From: Chersky-299 sp963749535
GTDB taxonomy: Bacteria > Actinomycetota > Thermoleophilia > RBG-16-64-13
Assembly: GCA_963749535.1 (NCBI GenBank)
Contig: CAVVNF010000039.1
Span: 1 to 33,842 of the forward strand
Length of the DNA stretch: 33,842 nucleotides
Direction: 5' to 3'
The notes beneath the pieces were generated by a model. The model saw nothing but the letters and a program-made list of their open reading frames with translations. It made no database searches and was not told the DNA's origin. How positions within the stretch are numbered: position 1 is the first letter of the stretch; every line of letters begins with the position of its first letter. A program made the translations under genes and the position numbers. Positions 1 through 7,679 of this stretch are shown piece after piece.

Positions 1-94
1 AGCGCACCGCGAGATGAAGATGAACGCTGGGTCTTCCCCTCCGCCGTGCGGCTCAGTGGTCGACACTTGAGCTCGAGGGCTATCAGGGAGGCTT

Positions 95-1129
95 CTGATT
101 AGCAGAGGCAACCCAGGCCTGGTAGTCCTTCGCCTCCTGTCCGTCCTTTTCGTCTTGGGGGCGCTCGCCTTGACCGCGGGCCCGTCCGCCTCGGCGGAGC
201 CCAAGGCCATCACCCAGGCAAGAGCCAGGTGAGCGCTCTCCGCACCCGTGTCTACCAACTAAACAGCCAGCTTGAGCTCTTGGTGGAGAAGTACGACGCC
301 GACAACATCCAGCTCGCCCAGGCAAAGACGGATGTCGCGCAGAATCAGGCCCTGCTAACTCAAGCAGAGCAGAACTTGGCTCAGGCGGAAGGGACAATGA
401 ACAGCCGTCTCGTCGAGATCTACGAACGGGGAGAAGCGGGCGACTTCCTGGACGTTCTTCTCGGTGCCACTTCGTGGTCTGATCTGGTGGACCGCGTTGT
501 CTTTCTGGAAAGGATTAGCCAGCAAGACAGTCAGTCGGTGGCCCAGGTCTCCACCTACAAGAAGCAGGTGGCCGATCAGCAGGTCGAAGCTCAATCAGCA
601 GCTCAAGAAGCAACAAAAGGCGGCGGCGCAGGTGCTCGCGGCAAGGAAACTCGTGACGCGCAGGCTCGCGCAGAACCAGCAGCAGATGAAGGGCGATCAG
701 AAGCAGATAGCCGCCATGGAGAAGCAGTGGCAGGCCGAACAGGCCAAATTGGCCGCTGAGGCCAGAGCGGCGGCAGCTGCGAGCCAGAGGGATGCGGGTG
801 GTAGAGGCGCCATGAAGTTTCAGGGGCGTGCCGTATGTCTGGGGGGGGCTCCAGCCCCGGCGGCTTCGACTGTTCGGGGCTGGTCATCTATGTGTTCGCA
901 CAGTTGGGCGTCAGCCTTCCCCATTCTGCGGCCATGCAATATGATTCCGGCACCCATGTCTCCCGGAGACGAGCTCGAGCCTGGCGACCTGGTCTTCTTC
1001 GGGAATCCCATACATCACGTGGGGATATACGTTGGCAACGGGGACATGATCGACGCCCCCTACACCGGGGTATCGGTGCGCATCGATCCTCTACAGAGCG
1101 ACTACGCGGGGGCCACGCGGATCTTCTAA
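95..1129 (+). pseudogene. NlpC/P60 peptidoglycan endopeptidase with N-terminal coiled coil, multiply frameshifted
   Basis: This is a secreted cell-wall hydrolase of the NlpC/P60 family, which cleaves peptidoglycan stem peptides. A signal peptide (LLSVLFVLGALALTAG, ending near SASAEP) lies in frame 2 at about 104-228. A Gln/Ala-rich coiled coil follows in frame 1 (229-585) and then frame 2 (585-780). The catalytic domain is split: GVPYVWGG at 825-848, GGFDCSGLV with the catalytic Cys at about 853-880, and GDLVFFG...HHVGIYVG with the catalytic His at 965-1035. At least six one-base shifts are needed: near 226, 585, 780-810, 825, in the run of eight G at 841-848, and near 951. A purine-rich site (AGGGAGG, 85-91) precedes the reading frame but no ATG follows; CTG 95 or ATT 98 may start it. 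Conserved motifs survive in every frame, so the family call is firm. Whether the breaks are biological or sequencing errors is not decidable here. Confidence 0.75.
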
Positions 1130-1227
1130 CTGGGTTCCACTGGGCCAGGTGGCCGAGCCACTTCGAGCCCGGGTCGGCGTTCGCGGCGACCACCACGGTG
1201 AAGGCATGAGTATCAACGCATGGTAAG

Positions 1228-2567
1228 TTGGCGGGCATGACGCGCTTGAAGCGACAAACCTCAGCACGGCTGCTGGCTGCTCCCACCATGCTTGCCCTGG
1301 CCCTGGTCATCTGTTTGTCCGGCCTCGCCGGAACGACGTGGGCGACCACGACCACCTCCATTCCGGCCGAGTCGCGCGCCACGCAGGCCGTGGTACAGCC
1401 GGCGACCCAGGCGACCACCGCCCCGACCTCCACTGTGCAGTCTTCCGTCTCGCCGCCGGTCATCCATGCCAAATCCGCGATCGTCATTGATTTGACCACG
1501 GGCCAGATTCTGTACTCACACGATGCCAACGCCCGAAGGCCTATGGCCTCGATCACCAAGATCATGACCGCCATTCTTGCTCTGGAGACCCTCCCGCTTG
1601 ACCGGGAGGTCACGGTTTCGGCTCGGGCAGCCAAGGTGGGGGAGCAATCCCTAGGGCTGAAGGCCGGCGATCATCTAACGGTAGAACAGCTTCTCTACGG
1701 GGCTCTAGTGCATAGCGGCAATGACGCCGCCTTTGCCTTGGCAGAGGCGGCCGGCGGCAGCATGGAGGCCTTCGTGGGCGAGATGAACGAGAAAGCTCGC
1801 GAGTTGGGCCTCTCGAACACGCATTACATCAACCCGGACGGACTCGATGCCCGGGGCCACTACTCCTCAGCCCGTGATTTGGCCATGCTGGCTCGCTACG
1901 CCATGCAAGATGCAGAGTTTCGCAAGATAGTGGGGACCGTCAACTACAGCATCACTCTCCCAGGTCAATCCAAGCCCTTTGCCTTTCGCAACGTCAACAA
2001 ACTATTGGGGACGATGGCCTGGGTCACCGGTATCAAGACCGGTTCGACCGACGACGCCGGCTTCTGTCTGGTGGCCTCAGGCACCAGTCAGGGGAAGTCC
2101 GTGATCAGCGTGGTCTTGGGAGAGTCCAGTTGGACGCCCACCTGGGCGGACAGCAGGAATTTGCTCGAATATGGGTTCAAGCGGGAGGAGTTGGCCGTGA
2201 CACCCGCGCCCGGCGATGGTGGCCCCGGCCCTCCAGGTGGTTGATCTCGCCCAGCCTTCCGTGGTGGTAGCCGAACTGCCGATCCCATACCACCTGGGAG
2301 CCGAACTCAAGCTGGTTACGGATGGCGCGACTCGAGGTGGCCTTGCCACCGGGAACAAAGGTGAACAGCAAAGTGAGCCTGCCTTCCAAACTCACGCTGC
2401 CGGTTCAAGCCGGACAGGTGATCGGTCGGGAGCAGTTCACGGTTGGGGGCAGGCAAGAGGGTTCGATGGCTCTCGTCGCAGCGACATCAGTGGCAAAGGT
2501 CACTCTGTGGGTCAAGCTGAAGTACTTCTGGCATCGCTTTGTCCGGTGGCTCCGCCATGTGTTCTAG
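1228..2567 (+). pseudogene. D-alanyl-D-alanine carboxypeptidase (PBP5/DacF type), two frameshifts in the C-terminal domain
   Basis: This is a serine-type DD-carboxypeptidase (peptidase S11) that trims the terminal D-Ala from peptidoglycan pentapeptides outside the membrane. The frame from 1228 has a signal segment (about residues 20-40), a Thr/Ala-rich spacer, and all three active-site motifs: SITK (108-111), SGN (163-165) and KTG (270-272). It stops at 2244. The PBP5 C-terminal beta domain continues in frame 2 (PALQVVDLAQP..., about 2222-2320) and then frame 3 (LEVALPPGTKV... to 2567), ending in an amphipathic basic/aromatic tail (KYFWHRFVRWLRHVF) typical of membrane anchoring in this family. 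The span of 1340 bases fits 445 residues plus two extra bases. An internal ATG at 1237 is an alternative start. It follows the NlpC gene on the same strand, consistent with shared wall-maintenance roles. The catalytic domain is intact, so even the truncated product might be active. Confidence 0.85.
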
Positions 2568-2737
2568 TCTTGACTTTGCGATTGGTTCCTGCGGCAGTAG
2601 CTCACCCGGCGCCCGTCTGATGGCGAACAGTGGTCTCTCCGCTGGGCCGGACTCACGTGCTCCCGCAAATGTGCTCCTGACACCGCCGCCCCAATTCTGC
2701 TCACACTGGCTGGGGCACGTTCTAGCCCCGGCAGCAA

Positions 2738-3952
2738 CTAGAAGCGGATCGTCTTCTCCCACACGAGACCGCGGGCGCGCCGGCCAGTCACCCATTGGCA
2801 AACCGCTCGGAGTACGGGGACGAGCCAAGCCTGAGAATAGGTGAAGTACATAAGAAGAGCGGTGCCCATGTTCTCAGTGTTGGCCTCGTCTTCCATGGCC
2901 GCGCCAGCTGTGAGCTGGAACCAGTAGATGCCGGCCATCATGTACCAGAGAATGAGGAACGGGAAGCCCTTGAGGGGAGAGCTGAAGATCCCGGCCAGCC
3001 CCCCAACGAAGTAGACATCAGACGCCACCAAGACACCGGTGAAGAGCACGTAGATACTGATCAACTGGATCATCTCGGCAAAGATAGCCGCCGAGGTCTT
3101 GTAGCTGCCCGTGCGAAGGATCCGCCCGGCCGTGAAGAGATTGCCCCGGATCCACCTGGTCCGCTGACGGACCCAAGCTGAGACCTTCTCAGGCTCCTGT
3201 TCCCAGGTGCGCGCGTCCGGTGCTACCGCTACCCGCAGCTTCCTGGCGGTGAGTTCGATGGTCAGATCGAGATCCTCCGCCAGCGCCAATTCGTTCCATC
3301 CTCCCACCTCCTGAACGACATCGGTACGGAGCACGTAGTTGGTACCGGTGAGCGATCCGATCTTGAAGAGCTGCCAGCGCCCGCACTGCATGATGAGTTG
3401 AAAGACCATGAATTCAAGACCGATCATACGCGTGAGCAGATTGCGCCTGAGGTTGAGAGTCTTCACGTATCCGACGGCCCCCGCCAGCTCGGGTTCGGCC
3501 AGAGCCCTTGAGACAAGGCGCCGGAGCGCCTCAGGCTCGGGGCGGTTGTCAGCGTCATAGATGCTGAGAAAGGGAGTAGTCACTTGAGCCAAGCCGTAGT
3601 TGAGTACTCGCGCCTTCCCCTGGTTTTCGCCCGGGGGAACGTCGAAGACCTTGACGAAGGGATAGATCGCCGCGACCTTACGAGCAATCTCGCCGGTGGC
3701 ATCGCTGGATCGGTCGTTTAGCACCCAGACATTCAACTTGTCTTTCGGATAGCGCAGAGCCACCATGGCAGCCAAGGTGGCATCGATCACTTTTGCTTCG
3801 TCATGACAGGGGATAAGAACGGTGACGCTTGGCCATTCCACCGGCTCGGGCGACCTTCGATAGTTGCCGCGCATGGCGAGTCCGGCGGCACTCAAGACCA
3901 AGTAGTAAAGAAGAACGGCCCAGAAGACCGCCGCGAAAACTAGCATCACCAT
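2738..3952 (-). CDS. Processive family-2 glycosyltransferase (PgaC/cellulose-synthase-like)
   Basis: This is a membrane glycosyltransferase of 404 residues that probably polymerises and extrudes an extracellular polysaccharide from a nucleotide sugar. The N-terminal membrane segment (about 3-25) is followed by a GT2 catalytic domain starting SVTVLIPCHDE (42-52). The processive D,D,D,QxxRW set is present: ND near 79-80, DAD at 133-135, ED at 226-227 and QRTRW at 263-267. The last 110 residues hold three to four membrane segments. The order matches PgaC/IcaA and BcsA-type synthases. The polymer cannot be named from sequence. The start overlaps the upstream gene: ATG 3952, or ATG 3946 in a TGATG arrangement with the neighbour's stop, so translation is probably coupled to the degenerate-GGDEF protein. 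No other synthase subunits (deacetylase, BcsB, BcsZ) lie beside it. Confidence 0.9.
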   Translation of the reverse strand: MVMLVFAAVFWAVLLYYLVLSAAGLAMRGNYRRSPEPVEWPSVTVLIPCHDEAKVIDATLAAMVALRYPKDKLNVWVLNDRSSDATGEIARKVAAIYPFVKVFDVPPGENQGKARVLNYGLAQVTTPFLSIYDADNRPEPEALRRLVSRALAEPELAGAVGYVKTLNLRRNLLTRMIGLEFMVFQLIMQCGRWQLFKIGSLTGTNYVLRTDVVQEVGGWNELALAEDLDLTIELTARKLRVAVAPDARTWEQEPEKVSAWVRQRTRWIRGNLFTAGRILRTGSYKTSAAIFAEMIQLISIYVLFTGVLVASDVYFVGGLAGIFSSPLKGFPFLILWYMMAGIYWFQLTAGAAMEDEANTENMGTALLMYFTYSQAWLVPVLRAVCQWVTGRRARGLVWEKTIRF

Positions 3953-4962
3953 CGGCCGGCTGCCTGCATCGAGTGGCTTGCCAACTGCCGTATCCCGGGC
4001 TCGGCCAGATGGGCCCTCATGGGACCGGCATCAGAATAGTTTTCAGAGAGGTCCGCCAGAGGCCGCAAGTCGCTCGTGGCGGCAGCCAGTAGGGTCACCA
4101 GGGTGATCCCGTCTCCCGGATAGGAGGAGAAGCCGAAGCGAGCCTTCTCTATCAGTGTAGCTCCGTCCAACTCGGGCGCCTTGGCCAACCGGTCAAGGAC
4201 CCGCTGCAAAGCGGGATGGACAGTCTGCTCATCGGTCTCGATCAGCAGTCCGAGATAGAGGTCGGTTTTCCGCATAGTCCACAGGTCATAGCTTTCCCTT
4301 GTCTCGTCGCACAGGATGTCACCCAGCATCTTTTGGGCGCTCCCGAGTGTGGCCGATCCCTCGCCGAGCCGAAAATAGTCGCTGACGTCGACGGCCAGAA
4401 GGAGGAACGGGCGAGAGGTGCGACGTGACCGAGTCAACTCCCGAGAGACGGCACTCTCGAAGGCGACGGGAGTCAAGAGGCCGGAGATCTCGTCCTTGCT
4501 GGCGTAGCGGCGTGCTAGATCCCGTGCTTGCTCGAATGCGCGCTTTCGAGCCCGTAGCAGCGAAACGAGCGCCACAGCGCTGGCAAGAAAGAAGACGGTG
4601 GCAAAGTGGGAGAAGATGTTCTGGGCCTGGACGACCTCACTCCAACCCAGCCGGTAACCCTGGACCGACATGGCGGTGGCAGATGCAAAGGCGTAGGTAA
4701 GTACAAGCGCCAGGGCGGTCCCGGTTCGCAAACCTTCGACCAGGAGGGTCAGTGCGGGCACAAGAAGAAACGCCAGCCAGGACCATCCGCTCCCCAGAAT
4801 CACCGGAGCCCTTTGGATAAGCAGCGCCGTCGCTACTCCATAGAGGGCAAGCGCCAGGCCAATGGGAGCAGGATCTCGTCGCCAGCTGACGAGCGCGGCG
4901 TTCCGTGCCGTCCTCTTTGCGCTCGTCCTCCGAGACAAGACTCCGCTGAATCCCTCATCCAT
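3946..4962 (-). CDS. Four-TM membrane protein with degenerate GGDEF domain
   Basis: This is a 338-residue membrane protein, probably a regulator of the overlapping glycosyltransferase. Four hydrophobic segments (about 33-50, 60-78, 81-100, 117-136) are followed by a short basic helix and a GGDEF-fold domain. Family landmarks are visible: DEISGLL (157-163, for DELTGL), LLAVDVSDYF (188-197, for the metal-binding D/D segment) and FGFSSYPGDG (277-286). The signature itself is replaced by KTDLY (232-236), so cyclase activity is unlikely. An inhibitory-site-like R222...D226 pair has three intervening residues instead of two, so an intact c-di-GMP I-site cannot be claimed. The architecture and gene order resemble Bacillus subtilis YdaK-YdaM, where a degenerate GGDEF membrane protein controls a GT2 enzyme. 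That functional analogy is inference. The start codon is ATG 4962 with a GGAG about 11 bases upstream. Confidence 0.8.
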   Translation of the reverse strand: MDEGFSGVLSRRTSAKRTARNAALVSWRRDPAPIGLALALYGVATALLIQRAPVILGSGWSWLAFLLVPALTLLVEGLRTGTALALVLTYAFASATAMSVQGYRLGWSEVVQAQNIFSHFATVFFLASAVALVSLLRARKRAFEQARDLARRYASKDEISGLLTPVAFESAVSRELTRSRRTSRPFLLLAVDVSDYFRLGEGSATLGSAQKMLGDILCDETRESYDLWTMRKTDLYLGLLIETDEQTVHPALQRVLDRLAKAPELDGATLIEKARFGFSSYPGDGITLVTLLAAATSDLRPLADLSENYSDAGPMRAHLAEPGIRQLASHSMQAAGRW

Positions 4963-5759
4963 GCTCGATTCGCTCCGTTCTCATGTCCTTTCGCGCCTCC
5001 GTCTACTAATCGACCGAAATTCCTCACGGGGCGGCAACGTCTAATCCCTATATCGGTCCAGTCGCGCCAGGGCAGTAGTGCGTATTACGCGCCAAATCGA
5101 CCGCGTATTCTGGTCCGTGCCGATCACCCAGAGTGCCGCATGCCTATCCAAGGCGTGCGATTCGATGTGAGATCAGCGGCGGGGCTTGCATGTCGAGCTG
5201 GACGCCTGGGTCACCTGCCTTAGATCGGATGGGCCGGTTGGGCAGCGCCCAGTACAGCGTCTCACCCGTGCAGCGTTGAAACCCGCCCCCGTGCCGACGC
5301 CGACGGCGCGACCAGGGACCGTGCCGTCGAGGGGCCGCGCTGTGCTGACTGCGGACACGGTGACTGGGTGATTGGCGGCCTCATCAACAGTCCGTCGAGA
5401 GCTGCCCCTACGCACGCCTGGCATAGGAGTCCAGAACATCGGCATTTGTGTTTCTGTTTCGGCAAGTCCGGGACTCCGTAAGGTATGACACCATGCCATA
5501 ATGGGGGTCTCCCGCGGGAAGTGGAACGAGGAGTAGCTCGGTCGACGGCTGGGACGAGATCTCCAGACGCTTGGGAACAAAAGGTGTTCGTGGATTCCGA
5601 GTTCGCGACGGGTATGAAGGCCCTCATAAGGGGCTTCAGTGCCTAACCTTTGTGCGATGCAGCAGCGTCTCAACTGAAGCAGCAGAGGAAAGCCATGAAC
5701 GCGGCGGGGCGTTCTTGAGTGGGGGGGCTGTGGCCTTCGCTGAGAATCATCATGATGCC
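4963..5759. other. About 800 bp without a supported gene
   Basis: This gap lies upstream of the GGDEF gene and downstream of SLH copy A. Open frames up to 166 codons occur on the minus strand (5173-5673), but they have no domain, no ribosome-binding site and skewed Arg/Pro/Ser composition typical of shadow frames. It presumably holds the promoter of the GGDEF-glycosyltransferase pair; no convincing box was found. The lower-coordinate edge of the SLH repeat begins at about 5760. Confidence 0.5.
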
Positions 5760-7028
5760 ATGCTGATTGGCGCCCCTGCGACCATGGTTATGTCCAACCG
5801 TGACAGGGCGGCGAGACGTGGGCACCCCATGGCGCCCCGTGCTAAGCTTCTGGCCGCGTCCGGCTTTCCGCCAACTTCACCAACTCATTCCAGAGTGTCA
5901 CGTCCGCGGAGCCTCTTGCATGGAGTAGGGCATCGTCTGAGCTAGGGTTCCGATTCTCCATTTCCGGCCAGGGAGATATAAGAGGCTTCTTCTCCCGCCA
6001 TTCGCGCAAGAGGGTCTGGACATCCTCCTGGGTGGCAGATGGAGCGATCGGGCCGGTCGAATCCTGACGCTGCCCGCGCGCGGATCTAGCTCTGCGAACG
6101 ACGATAAGGACCGCGCCCAGAGCCAGAAGGACGACACAGATGCCGGTGATCACATAGGGATTGCGAAAAATCCGTTCTACTCCGTGGAGGCTCCCACGTC
6201 TGGCCGTTCCGTTGGCCAGACCAGGGTCGTTAGAGGTGTTGGCATTGGCAGGGGCGGCGCCGAGAGTTGCGGGCGGACTCAGAGTGCTCCTGGTGTTCGC
6301 TGGCTGGGTCAGTAGCAGTAGGTTGTGCAGCACCTGGGCACACTCCCCCCGGGAGGCGCTCTGGAAGAAGTCGAAACTCGGCCCCATCCCCTGCAGACCA
6401 TCCAGCAGACCGGCGTAGGCTGCCTTTCTTGCCCAGCTGTAGTGCTCAGCTGAGAAGTTGCCAAACGGCGGGCTATACGAGGCGGGCGGATCGGGAAGGT
6501 TGGCGGCCCGAGCCACAAAAGTGATGAGTTGGGCCCGTGACAGATCGTCGAAGGGCGCGAACGTGGTGGGGGTCTTCGCATCGGTGAGGCCCTTCTCGTA
6601 GCAGACCGCCACATACTTGTCCGGATAGAAGGGGTCGGCTGGATCGAGGTTGCGAGGAACGTCGGTGAAGGGATCGGCGTCTGCGGCCGAGACGGGAAGA
6701 CCCAGGGTCTTCACGATCATCTTGGCGAACTGCTCACGCTCGACGGGTGCATCAGGCCGAAACGTGCCATCGGGAAAGCCGTTTATCAATCCGCGTGACG
6801 CCAAGTCGGAGATTGCTGTCACATAGGGGTGGCTGGCGCCGACATCGCCGAAGCTGAGAGCGTAAGCGGTGGTCGCCAGGACGAAGAGGAGGCCAGCGAC
6901 GAGTATCGCTAGGAGGCCCAATCCGAGTGCAGCGAACCGCCCGAAACACCGCCGAGCTACACACGAGTGTCTGTTCGCGCGCCCGTTCAGCTTCTTCCGC
7001 CTTGCCTGCCGACTGGTGCTCTGGTGAC
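5760..7028. repeat. Long direct repeat, copy A (SLH gene unit)
   Basis: About 1.27 kb is nearly identical to 16232-17499. Homology begins near TGATTGGCGCC downstream of the SLH stop codon and ends abruptly at CTCTGGTGAC upstream of its likely start. It covers the whole SLH gene plus about 80 bp of 3' flank. Beyond both edges the two loci are unrelated. No terminal inverted repeats, transposase or target duplications are evident, so it looks like a gene duplication and not an insertion sequence. Confidence 0.85.
5842..6990 (-). CDS. Three-SLH-domain membrane protein, copy A
   Basis: This is a surface protein with a signal or anchor segment (about residues 17-43: LGLLAILVAGLLFVLATTAYA) and three S-layer-homology domains. 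SLH1 is about 45-97 (SFGDVGASHPYVTAI...GFPDGTFRPD), SLH2 about 107-160 (FTDVP...FAPFDDLSRAQ), SLH3 about 175-228. A Thr/Asn/Ala linker, a transmembrane helix (about 279-298) and a 84-residue tail with EDVQTLLREW (322-331) follow. SLH domains bind secondary cell-wall polymers. The open frame reaches 7110, but its first 35 or so codons are outside the repeat and unlike copy B. The codon at 6990 is CTG (TTG in copy B) preceded by AGGCGGAAGAAG, and gives MNGRANRHS followed by a normal signal peptide; it is taken as the start. The 382-residue product probably tethers the membrane to the wall. The tail resembles the protein at 30034-30600. Confidence 0.8.
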   Translation of the reverse strand: MNGRANRHSCVARRCFGRFAALGLGLLAILVAGLLFVLATTAYALSFGDVGASHPYVTAISDLASRGLINGFPDGTFRPDAPVEREQFAKMIVKTLGLPVSAADADPFTDVPRNLDPADPFYPDKYVAVCYEKGLTDAKTPTTFAPFDDLSRAQLITFVARAANLPDPPASYSPPFGNFSAEHYSWARKAAYAGLLDGLQGMGPSFDFFQSASRGECAQVLHNLLLLTQPANTRSTLSPPATLGAAPANANTSNDPGLANGTARRGSLHGVERIFRNPYVITGICVVLLALGAVLIVVRRARSARGQRQDSTGPIAPSATQEDVQTLLREWREKKPLISPWPEMENRNPSSDDALLHARGSADVTLWNELVKLAESRTRPEA

Positions 7029-7679
7029 AGGAAATCCCCCATGGATCCAGGTTCACTTGAATAGGATAGTCCCACACGCTGTCCCGCGCCATACGGGCAA
7101 AGCCGCTCAAGCATCTGGCCAGCCGTTGCTAAGCCGGGATGGGTCTCCGTCCAGCTCCACCCCGCTTCGCAGGGTCTCTATACCAGGCTCTTCCCTACGG
7201 GCGCCTCGGCTTGGCTCCCTGAATCATGCAAGCCTCCGGTTTCTTCGTCACGATGCCATAGCGATGGTAGCTGCGCAACGCTCCTTCCGACCGACGGGGC
7301 GAGTCATCGCTGCGTTCATCCGCAGCGGCGTCATGAACAAGACCTAGGCGGGTACGAAGAGACGCTGAACCGTAGCCGAGACTTCTGACTCTGGAGAGAC
7401 TCGCCACGGCCAGTGCCATGTCGAGCAGCCCAGCGATCGCACTTTTCCGCACGGCACCAAGGAGGCTGCACCGAGTCTTCGGCCACTGTCGAGCAGCGAG
7501 CGCTCCCAGTTCCTACGCTCTTTCGGCAAGGAGGTTGGCAAGGCCACAGGCCGAGGCGAAGCATAGATCGTCCAGAAATTCTGGGACTTACATGCTCTTT
7601 CGCTTCCTCTTGCCCCGAAGACATGAGTAGAATAGGCTTTCGGAGCACAGCAACGTGGATCATCGGGGAGGGGTTTTTC
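7029..7679. other. About 650 bp divergent intergenic region
   Basis: This lies between the start of SLH copy A (-) and the arylsulfotransferase-like gene (+). An open frame on the plus strand runs in from 7413 and is continuous with the sulfotransferase gene, but no signal peptide or conserved residue precedes the GTG at 7680. A strong purine-rich site (GGGGAGGGG, about 7665-7673) sits just before that GTG. Promoters for both divergent genes are expected here; no confident boxes were found. Confidence 0.45.

Noticed and set aside
888..1634. 248-codon minus-strand frame
   Set aside because: Runs opposite the NlpC and DD-carboxypeptidase genes, whose motifs are unmistakable; no features of its own.
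5173..5673. 166-codon minus-strand frame in the gap
   Set aside because: No homology recognised, no ribosome site, low-complexity Arg/Ser/Pro composition.
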